Shown here: piece by piece, positions 6,163-12,250 of the stretch
Layout of the letters: the number at the start of each line of letters is the position of its first letter
Numbering within the stretch: the first letter of the stretch is position 1
Source: JANXVY01 sp038329675
GTDB lineage: Bacteria > Pseudomonadota > Alphaproteobacteria > Rhizobiales > Hyphomicrobiaceae
Length of the DNA: 12,250 bases
Reading direction: 5' to 3'
Assembly: GCA_038329675.1 (NCBI GenBank)
Contig: JBBQNE010000097.1
Location: forward strand, 1 to 12,250
Made by a program: the position numbers and the translations under genes
The notes under the pieces: model-generated
The model's database searches: none
Seen by the model: only the letters and a program-made list of their open reading frames with translations
Told to the model about the DNA's origin: nothing

Positions 6163-8016
6163 CTAGGCGTCCCGCCTGAGACGTCGAGTTTCTGGATACG
6201 TGCGCACCTTAGGAACATGGCCCGCAAGCAACGCCCGCTGCATGCCATCCCAATAGTCAACGCCGAGCAGATCGCCATTGACCGTCTTGAAGTATCGGCG
6301 AAGATGCGGGTCTTCAATTCGTAACCCGACCAGCATTTCTTCAGGCAAAAAAATTGTGCCGCTCTCAAAGACCCAATCGGGCACGTCCTCCTCGCCATCG
6401 ACGCGGCCAACATTGGTGCGAATTTTGATATCGGTGAGCGGTTCAACAGCATCGTAGTCATACAAATAGATTTTACCGATCGGGCCGACGCCGTAATTGC
6501 GCGCGTCCAAGTCTCGATTAAAAATGTTGGCGGCGGCGTTGTTCCGGATGCACGTACCAAGTTGCTCGATCGCCTTCTCTGCGGTCTCGCGCGAGGCTGA
6601 GGCCAGATAAACTGGCAGTGGGATCATCTTCATCTGAACAATCACGTGCTCAAAAGTGATGTGTCCGGTTTCAAGTTTTACCGTCCCCCCGGCGGCCGCC
6701 AGCAATTCTTCGATCAAATCACTCTCAAACCATGCGGTATCGATCCGCAATCGCTCGTACATAACATTGTCGAGCATGCTCCCGGCTCGGTCAATCTCAT
6801 GAACCAGACGGTATTTTTCAAGAACAGCGTCCCGGCCCGGATAGACGCCCCACTTATAGCCAACAGCGGCGCGGTCCCGCACGACCTTCAGCACGTAGCG
6901 TGACGAGGGCATCGTAAACCCGATCGCGACAGTGCCGCGCGCGCCTGCTGCAAACGCCATCCGCTCGCCCGACCGCCGCCGCTCCTCCCGCAGATCCCCG
7001 ATCACGGCGACCTTGCCGACGTGGTTGAAACCTATTGTAGCGTAGTGCAGCCCGAGTGGGCGTTTGGGCATCAAGCGGTGAAGAGAATACGCCAGTTCGT
7101 GATAGCGCTCACTGGTGACGTGCAGATTGGCTAGCGATGATGAAAATACGAATTGAAGTTCGTCACTATCAAACAGCACCGCATCGACATAAATGCCGGA
7201 CGGCTCGTTGAGCAAGGCGATCGCGAGCGGGATCGCGGCACGCGAATACTGGATCCGCCCAATCAAATAGCAACCGCGATTGCGAAAGAAGCCAGCATCG
7301 ACCATGCGGATCGAAATTTCACCTGGCTCGCCGCCACCTTCTCGCGCAAGCGCAGCGTTAATCTCGTCGGCGAGTAATCGGGCATCGCCCGGTAGATCGC
7401 GAAACGGCGCGCTAAATCCAACCATCTCCAGCAGCGATAGCGCGGTGACCGTGTCGACCTCGCCCTCGCATGAGAACAGTTTGCTAATGGCACTATCGTC
7501 GGGTGGGTGGCTCGATCGGATACCGCTTCCAGCATAGGCAACGGGCGTCCATTCGCCCGGCGTTACCCCGCGGCGGACTGAGCGCAGCCACGCGAACGCA
7601 AGGTCGGCCTCGTAACGGTGCCGTATCGTTTCCAGCACCTTTGCTTCAATCTCGACCCAGTAACCGCGAGCGTCGGGCACATCGGGCCATACCGCCTTCA
7701 AGAACGGCACGAAGCTATCGAGGCACCGGCCATAAATCGCCAGCCGGTCGTGCGAAAGTATTGGAACCTCAGGCCAATTGCGGTGCTCAAAGGCCCGGCG
7801 GGCCGCGTAGGGGATGCGACGAGAGCGATAATAATAGTGGTCGAAAACGGCAATGATAGCGTCTGCCAACATCCGTGCCTTCACCTCGCGATCGCGAGTG
7901 TGGGGAACCTCCGCCAGAGCTGCCCGCGCAATCGCCTCCGTTTCAACATCGCGCACCGAACTGCCAGCCTCTCCCAGCTGCGCCCACCATGCTGTCGATG
8001 TTAGCGGATGTGTCAT
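6163..8016 (-). CDS. aceK: Isocitrate dehydrogenase kinase/phosphatase AceK
   Basis: Cytoplasmic bifunctional enzyme that phosphorylates isocitrate dehydrogenase to inactivate it and removes the phosphate again, setting flux between the TCA cycle and the glyoxylate shunt. The 617 residues compare with 578 in E. coli. A helical regulatory domain covers about 1-340; the kinase-like catalytic domain follows. Seen: GTVAIGFTMPSSRYVLKVV (361-379) with the ATP lysine Lys377; IDRAGSM (408-414), where the family usually reads HDRVGRM, with Asp409 kept; NIFNRDLDARNYGV (497-510) with Asp502 and Asn507 kept, but Arg506 where E. coli has Lys; YDYD (519-522) for metal binding; and DYWDGMQRALLAGHV near the C-terminus. 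The ATG at 8016 is preferred because upstream TTG codons give a non-conserved extension; no strong ribosome binding site is seen. No aceA or aceB is in the window. It converges with xoxJ and diverges from the XRE-cupin gene. Confidence 0.93.
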   Translation of the reverse strand: MTHPLTSTAWWAQLGEAGSSVRDVETEAIARAALAEVPHTRDREVKARMLADAIIAVFDHYYYRSRRIPYAARRAFEHRNWPEVPILSHDRLAIYGRCLDSFVPFLKAVWPDVPDARGYWVEIEAKVLETIRHRYEADLAFAWLRSVRRGVTPGEWTPVAYAGSGIRSSHPPDDSAISKLFSCEGEVDTVTALSLLEMVGFSAPFRDLPGDARLLADEINAALAREGGGEPGEISIRMVDAGFFRNRGCYLIGRIQYSRAAIPLAIALLNEPSGIYVDAVLFDSDELQFVFSSSLANLHVTSERYHELAYSLHRLMPKRPLGLHYATIGFNHVGKVAVIGDLREERRRSGERMAFAAGARGTVAIGFTMPSSRYVLKVVRDRAAVGYKWGVYPGRDAVLEKYRLVHEIDRAGSMLDNVMYERLRIDTAWFESDLIEELLAAAGGTVKLETGHITFEHVIVQMKMIPLPVYLASASRETAEKAIEQLGTCIRNNAAANIFNRDLDARNYGVGPIGKIYLYDYDAVEPLTDIKIRTNVGRVDGEEDVPDWVFESGTIFLPEEMLVGLRIEDPHLRRYFKTVNGDLLGVDYWDGMQRALLAGHVPKVRTYPETRRLRRDA

Positions 8017-8045
8017 GGTTGAGACGTGACGCCTTTTGCCCAAAT

Positions 8046-8098
8046 GGTTCAACGGTCGCGTTACACCGGTCAACGGCGATCTGCGAGGGTTCGACGGC
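8046..8098. repeat. Three phased 11-bp direct repeats, 21-bp period
   Basis: GGTTCAACGGT (8046-8056), CGGTCAACGGC (8067-8077) and GGTTCGACGGC (8088-8098) recur at exactly 21-bp intervals, about two helical turns, with 8 or 9 of 11 positions shared between any two copies. They lie 30 to 82 bp upstream of the aceK start and upstream of the XRE-cupin gene. This layout suits cooperative binding of a regulator on one DNA face. The repeats are seen; the role is inferred. Confidence 0.5.
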
Positions 8099-8100
8099 GC

Positions 8101-8120
8101 TTGCCAATTATTTTATGATA
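8101..8120. promoter_or_regulatory. AT-rich bidirectional promoter candidate (aceK / XRE-cupin)
   Basis: In this otherwise GC-rich gap an AT-rich patch offers a -10-like TATGAT (8114-8119, plus) for the regulator gene and TAAAAT (8115-8110, minus) for aceK. The third phased repeat sits in the -35 position for the plus-strand promoter. No good -35 hexamer is seen on either strand, which would suit an activator-dependent promoter. Weak evidence. Confidence 0.3.
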
Positions 8121-8208
8121 GCGGCACGCTCAATCGACCAGTTGGCAGCGTTTCGTTGGCGACGGCGAACTCGCCATGCTGCTTTGTTATCGCCAAATTG
8201 GACCCAAG

Positions 8209-8925
8209 ATGGACCTACCGCGACCTCGAAAATCTCGACGCAATGTTTCCACTCCAACCGACGAGCCGAAGCGCGCGGCGAAAACCAAGACCAGCAACGT
8301 CTCGCTCATTGGCGAGCTGATGACGGGCTCACGGGCGCCGCACGCCGTCGACCGAAAGCCAGCGCGCCTCGCACTCGGCGAACAGGTTCGCGCCTACCGC
8401 CAACGCCGCGGGCTAAGTTCGCTCGAATTGGCGCGCGAAGCGGGTCTTTCTGCTGGCATGTTGTCCAAGATCGAGAACGGTCAGGTGTCGGCATCGCTTG
8501 AAAGCCTAGAAGCACTCGCCGACGCCTTGAACATCCCCCTTTCGACACTGTTCCAGTTCCACGACGAAAGAAAAGATTGTTCGTTTGTACCCAGCAGCCA
8601 TGGCGTTGCGATTGAGCGACGCGGCACAAAGGCCGGGCACCAGTATAGGCTGCTCGGTCACATGCTGTCAGGTGATCTCGTGGTCGAGCCATTCTTGATC
8701 ACGTTAACCGAGGAAGCCAAACCTTACACCGGCTTCAGACATGCTGGCGTCGAGCTGATCTATATGTTGACGGGTTCCGTCATTTATCGACATGCCGACA
8801 AACAATACCATCTCCGGCCCGGCGATACATTGCTGTTTGATGCGACCGCCGCACACGGTCCCGCGGCACTGATCAGCACACCGATGACGTATTTGGCCAT
8901 CATCATGTATCCGCGGCAGCGTTAG
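8209..8925 (+). CDS. XRE-family transcriptional regulator with C-terminal cupin domain
   Basis: Cytoplasmic DNA-binding protein of 238 residues. A basic, low-complexity N-terminal tail (1-50) precedes an XRE helix-turn-helix at about 55-113 (LGEQVRAYRQRRGLSSLELA, then GLSAGMLSKIENGQVSASLE, then LADALNIPLSTLF). A cupin domain covers about 145-235 with GFRHAGVE (His178, Glu182) and LRPGDTLLFDATAAHG (Gly205, Asp206, His216). The second histidine of the usual cupin HxH metal site is absent, so the domain more likely senses a small organic ligand than catalyses. Related regulators control amino-acid, polyamine or sulfur metabolism; the ligand here is unknown. It is divergent from aceK and convergent with soxG, 25 bp away, so aceK, the sox operon and itself are the nearest candidate targets. 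The start is uncertain: 8209 has a weak GGA 6 nt upstream, and 8176 would add 11 residues. Confidence 0.85.
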   Translation: MDLPRPRKSRRNVSTPTDEPKRAAKTKTSNVSLIGELMTGSRAPHAVDRKPARLALGEQVRAYRQRRGLSSLELAREAGLSAGMLSKIENGQVSASLESLEALADALNIPLSTLFQFHDERKDCSFVPSSHGVAIERRGTKAGHQYRLLGHMLSGDLVVEPFLITLTEEAKPYTGFRHAGVELIYMLTGSVIYRHADKQYHLRPGDTLLFDATAAHGPAALISTPMTYLAIIMYPRQR

Positions 8926-8950
8926 TGCCGTCAGAACTAACTAGCTAGCC

Positions 8951-9568
8951 TTACCCGACGACGTCGCCACCATATTCTGCGCTGGACGCTTCAAGCCATT
9001 GCCACAGGCTGCGCGCGTAGCTTCGCGAAACCGCGATCTCGAATATGGGCTCGGTGCTCAACTGCCATAGATGGATACCAATATGGCCAGCCAGTGTTGC
9101 GCAAGCATCGGACGGCGTGAAAACAGCAGCATCCAAATCGATCGCGATCCCTTTGGCCAAGGCGTCCCGAGCGCGCGGACCTGATACCTGGATGAGGCAT
9201 CGGCCATCGGTCTGGTCAACCCGCGTTGCAAAGGCAGCATTGGCGGCGAGTGCGTTTTCGGTACCAGCTGTCGGCATCTGGTCCCACAACACCCACCACT
9301 GCTCGTGCCCGGTCCAGGCGACCGACAACCCATCGGCGCGATACCGTTGGCCCGGCGGTGGCAGCCCACATGGCATGGTCGCAGCAAACGCTCGGGCTAG
9401 CCCGTCCACTTGGCCGCGCCTCGCCGTAATAGACGCTAATCCGTACAAGTATCGGACCTTCAACGTTACGCCAGCGGTTCCACCAAGTCGACCGAAGCGG
9501 CGCGGGCGTACCACGTCGCTCAGCGGATGAGACGCAGATAAGAGGACGTCTGGAGCAATGTTAGACAC
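8951..9568 (-). CDS. soxG: Sarcosine oxidase gamma subunit
   Basis: Cytoplasmic gamma subunit (205 residues) of heterotetrameric sarcosine oxidase, which demethylates sarcosine to glycine, hydrogen peroxide and methylene-tetrahydrofolate. It has a GcvT-like fold without catalytic residues of its own. Family landmarks: LGGTAGVTLKVRYLYGLASI (28-47 approximately), WTGHEQWWVLWD (85-96), VDQTDGRCLIQVSGPRARDALAKG (117-140), and a C-terminal FEIAVSRSYARSLWQWLEASSAEYG (176-200). I chose the GTG at 9568 because GGAGGGAG (9585-9578) lies 9 nt upstream and the length matches the family; a longer frame reaching 9715 would overlap soxA by 155 bp and has no domain. Its start overlaps the soxA stop by 8 nt, implying translational coupling and matched subunit amounts. 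It converges with the XRE-cupin gene. Confidence 0.93.
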   Translation of the reverse strand: MSNIAPDVLLSASHPLSDVVRPRRFGRLGGTAGVTLKVRYLYGLASITARRGQVDGLARAFAATMPCGLPPPGQRYRADGLSVAWTGHEQWWVLWDQMPTAGTENALAANAAFATRVDQTDGRCLIQVSGPRARDALAKGIAIDLDAAVFTPSDACATLAGHIGIHLWQLSTEPIFEIAVSRSYARSLWQWLEASSAEYGGDVVG

Positions 9569-12250
9569 GAAGCTTTGCTCCCTCCGGATCGACGAACACC
9601 GGGTGGCACGCGACAACGGGCGCGCTTGGACCGCGAACGGGATCGAATAGGTCGAATTGTTCGCCAACGCGTGCAAGGCCACCGCTGACAAGCGCCAGAG
9701 CAATCGAGTGGCCAAGCGTTGGTGAGTACGCCGCCGACGTAATATAACCCTGGCCTGTCGCCGGGGATGGTGGAACCCCAGCCGTAACGACGTGAGCGCC
9801 AGCCTTCAGCGCGTATCCTGGGTCGAGCGGTTTTAGCCCCACCAATTGCAACCGGTCCGTGCTGTTTAACGCTGGTCGAGCGGCCATAACGCGTCCAATA
9901 AAGTCCTTCTTCGACGACAGCATCCGGCCAAGACCGAGATCATAAGCTGTGGTTTGCCCGTTGAGTTCACTACCGCCGACGTGGCCCTTCTCGATGCGCA
10001 TCACGCCTAGCGCTTCGGTGCCATAAGGCGCGATCCCAAATGGCGCACCCGCTGTCATGATAGCGCGCATGAGTGCATCGCCATGACTAGCCGGTACGGC
10101 GATCTCGTAGGCGAGTTCGCCAGAAAACGAGATGCGAAACAGCCGAGCCGTGACGCCACCCAACGCCGTCATTTCAGCCGCTTGCAGGTATGGAAACGCT
10201 GCGTTGGAGATGTCCCAATGTCGATCAATCACCGCGCAAAGTGTGTCGCGCGCCCTTGGCCCAGCAACGGAATACTGGGCCCACTGATCTGTAACTGGCG
10301 TCATCTGGACATCGAGGTCTGGCCAAAGCCACTGGTGGCAAAGTTCCATATGCTGCGATACTTTGACCGCATTGGCCGTCGTGGTCGTCACGAGGAACCG
10401 GTCCTCGGCAATGCGCGACGTTGTCCCGTCATCCATAACGAAACCGTCTTCGCGCAACATCACGCCATATCGGGCGCGACCGACCGGCAAATTGTGCCAC
10501 GTGTTGACGTAAAGCCGCTCAAGGAATGCTGCGGCATCGGCACCTTGCAGGTCAATCTTGCCAAGCGTCGAGACATCGCATACGCCAACAGAGTTTCGGA
10601 CCGTGTGAACTTCGCGGTCGACCGATTGGCGCCATGCCGTCTCACCTGATCGCGGGAACCACTGGGCCCGCAGCCAGAGCCCCGCTTCGATGAACGTCGC
10701 CCCTTGCTCATTGGCCCAAACATGTGATGGCATCAGCCGGGTTGGCTTAAACTCGTGTCCCCGCGTGTCGCCAGCCAGGGCACCGATCGTTACGCCTGTA
10801 TAGGGCGGGCGAAACGTCGTCGTGCCGGCCTGACGAATGGGCTTGCCCGTCAAGCCAGCCATCATATCAAGTCCATTTAGATTAGACGTTTTGCCCTGAT
10901 CGGTCGCCATGCCAAGCGTCGTGTAACGCTTGAGATGTTCAACGGCTTGGAAGCCCTCTTGCTCGGCGATGGCAACGTCAGCAGCCGTCACATCATTTTG
11001 GAAATCCACAAACGCTGTTTTTGGTTTCAGCGGCTGACGACGCGACGCGATCGCGCCATCGGCGGGTTCATCGCCAGCCCGTGGTGCGTCTGGCGCCAGC
11101 GCCTTAAACCCGCACGCTTCACTGGCAGCCGAACCCGCAGCCGACCCTCCATCGACGCACTCTTGCAAAGTAAACTGGCCGCTCGCTGCGCCAACCAGCG
11201 CCATGCCGGGAGGCGGGTTATCAACGGTGAACACGCCCCGGGCTTCATCCCAGCGCGGGCGTGCGCCCAGATGGGACGCCAAATGTATAGTTGGCGCCCA
11301 CCCGCCACTCATACAAACGAGGTCACAATCAACGGTGCGCTTGTCGCCAGACGTCGTCGCGATCTCAACGCCACGTACTGAGCGCCCGCCGAACACGCGC
11401 GCAATATCGCCAGTTAGTGTCTCGCCGGATGAGGCGCCCCGCGGGGCTTCTAATCCGCGCTCGTTGGGCATCACAATTGCAGCGATCTCGATGCCCGCCC
11501 GCGACATGATCTCGACGGTTCGGCTCGTATATCCATTTGTCGAGACCACGACAGCCCGCCGCCCCGGCAGCGCCGCGAAACGGTTGACGTAGCTATTGAC
11601 GCCGCCAGCCAACATCACGCCCGGTCGGTCATTGCCGGAAAATACCACCGGCCGTTCGATCGCCCCGGCGGCAAGGATTGCGCGCTTAGCAATGATCTTC
11701 CAATACCGTTGACGTGGCTCAAATTCCGGCGGTTCAACAACGTGGTCGTTGACCGACTGAAGTGCACCGTAAACGCCGCCATCGTAGGCCCCAAACACCG
11801 TCGTGCGACGCATGATCTCGACGTTCTTAAATGCGCTGAGTTCGCCTTCGACGGCAGCGGCCCAGCGCGTCGCTGGCTCGTTATCCAACACGAGATCGTC
11901 GCTCAATAACCGACCGCCGAGCGCAAAGTCCTCCGTGCACAAGACGACCCTCGCCCCACTCCGGGCGGCAGAGCGTGCAGCAGCTAATCCAGCCGGGCCT
12001 GCGCCGATGACCAGGATATCGCAGTGTCGCGTCGCTTTCTCATAGCGATCGGGGTCAGGGGCTCCAGCCGCGCGCCCGAGACCGGCAGCCCGGCGGATAA
12101 CTGGTTCATAGAGCTTTTCCCAAAAGCTCGCAGGCCACATGAAGGTCTTGTAGTAGAACCCCGCGCCTAGCATTGGCGCGACCAGCGAATTTACTGACAA
12201 CAGGTCCGCATTCAAAGACGGCCAACGGTTCTGGCTCGACGCCTCAAGCC
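9561..12250 (-). CDS. soxA: Sarcosine oxidase alpha subunit (5' end outside window)
   Basis: Large subunit of heterotetrameric sarcosine oxidase; 895 codons are visible and the family is about 1000, so roughly 100 N-terminal residues (the region homologous to a 2Fe-2S domain) lie beyond the right edge. The frame stays open to 12250 (LEASSQNRWPSLNADLL), so the TTG at 12215 is not the start. Counting visible residues: the family motif GAGFYYKTFMWPASFWEKLY is near 28-47; a Rossmann nucleotide-binding site, VIGAGPAGLAAARSA, near 80-94; a second one, RRAVVVSTNGYTSRTVEIMS, near 230-249, binding NAD in known homologues; a GcvT-like folate domain from about 535 (YGVMLREDGFVMDDGT, then SVAGPRARD) to 760 (APYGTEALGVMRIEKGH); and a C-terminal barrel ending HPVFVDPEGAKLRV. 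The subunit channels the released methyl group to tetrahydrofolate. The order soxA-soxG fits soxBDAG, so soxD and soxB are expected upstream, outside the window. Confidence 0.96.
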   Translation of the reverse strand, partial: LEASSQNRWPSLNADLLSVNSLVAPMLGAGFYYKTFMWPASFWEKLYEPVIRRAAGLGRAAGAPDPDRYEKATRHCDILVIGAGPAGLAAARSAARSGARVVLCTEDFALGGRLLSDDLVLDNEPATRWAAAVEGELSAFKNVEIMRRTTVFGAYDGGVYGALQSVNDHVVEPPEFEPRQRYWKIIAKRAILAAGAIERPVVFSGNDRPGVMLAGGVNSYVNRFAALPGRRAVVVSTNGYTSRTVEIMSRAGIEIAAIVMPNERGLEAPRGASSGETLTGDIARVFGGRSVRGVEIATTSGDKRTVDCDLVCMSGGWAPTIHLASHLGARPRWDEARGVFTVDNPPPGMALVGAASGQFTLQECVDGGSAAGSAASEACGFKALAPDAPRAGDEPADGAIASRRQPLKPKTAFVDFQNDVTAADVAIAEQEGFQAVEHLKRYTTLGMATDQGKTSNLNGLDMMAGLTGKPIRQAGTTTFRPPYTGVTIGALAGDTRGHEFKPTRLMPSHVWANEQGATFIEAGLWLRAQWFPRSGETAWRQSVDREVHTVRNSVGVCDVSTLGKIDLQGADAAAFLERLYVNTWHNLPVGRARYGVMLREDGFVMDDGTTSRIAEDRFLVTTTTANAVKVSQHMELCHQWLWPDLDVQMTPVTDQWAQYSVAGPRARDTLCAVIDRHWDISNAAFPYLQAAEMTALGGVTARLFRISFSGELAYEIAVPASHGDALMRAIMTAGAPFGIAPYGTEALGVMRIEKGHVGGSELNGQTTAYDLGLGRMLSSKKDFIGRVMAARPALNSTDRLQLVGLKPLDPGYALKAGAHVVTAGVPPSPATGQGYITSAAYSPTLGHSIALALVSGGLARVGEQFDLFDPVRGPSAPVVACHPVFVDPEGAKLRV

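Noticed and set aside
8941..8948. CTAGCTAG palindrome between the XRE-cupin gene and soxG
   Set aside because: It is an 8-bp self-complementary sequence made mostly of stop codons at two gene ends; no hairpin loop or T-run supports a terminator.
9568..9715. N-terminal extension of soxG to 9715
   Set aside because: It would overlap soxA by 155 bp and add 49 non-conserved residues; the GTG at 9568 has a strong ribosome binding site and gives the usual family length.
1..12250. CRISPR arrays, tRNA or rRNA genes, insertion sequences, integrases
   Set aside because: No spaced-repeat array, cloverleaf-like tRNA sequence, rRNA-like segment, transposase or terminal inverted repeats were recognised on reading; the three 21-bp-spaced repeats are too few and too short for a CRISPR.

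Overview
The window reads as a chromosomal segment of a methylotrophic alphaproteobacterium. It carries a lanthanide-type methanol dehydrogenase locus next to a sarcosine oxidase operon. The exact taxon cannot be fixed from sequence alone; a Hyphomicrobiales-like methylotroph is my inference from gene content (xoxFGJ, heterotetrameric sarcosine oxidase), moderately high GC and codon usage.

Left block (182-2018, minus strand): a two-gene operon encoding a Tat-signal zinc metallohydrolase of the metallo-beta-lactamase fold and, downstream, an exported SoxY-SoxZ-like fusion with a single carrier-type cysteine. These match the 'quinoprotein relay system zinc metallohydrolase' and 'quinoprotein dehydrogenase-associated SoxYZ-like carrier' families, whose biochemistry is not known to me. 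They diverge from xoxF across a region of about 450 bp that contains nested inverted repeats and a plausible promoter.

Central block (2470-5965, plus strand): xoxF (PQQ- and lanthanide-dependent methanol dehydrogenase), then a strong intrinsic terminator, then xoxG (its cytochrome c electron acceptor) and xoxJ (periplasmic binding-protein-like partner). All three carry export signals. XoxF oxidises methanol in the periplasm and passes electrons to XoxG; XoxJ is thought to assist activation or assembly.

Right block (6163-12250): aceK (isocitrate dehydrogenase kinase/phosphatase, minus strand) diverges from an XRE-cupin regulator (plus strand). The shared intergenic region holds three short direct repeats exactly 21 bp apart. 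The regulator converges on soxG and soxA (minus strand), the gamma and alpha subunits of heterotetrameric sarcosine oxidase; soxA runs off the right edge, and soxB and soxD are expected beyond it. Note that 'sox' here means sarcosine oxidase, while the SoxYZ-like protein on the left is named for sulfur oxidation; the two are unrelated.

Taken together, the region supports C1 catabolism: methanol oxidation in the periplasm, sarcosine demethylation feeding the tetrahydrofolate C1 pool in the cytoplasm, and a switch (AceK) at the isocitrate branch point. The least understood parts are the metallohydrolase/SoxYZ-like pair and the repeat arrays upstream of xoxF and aceK.
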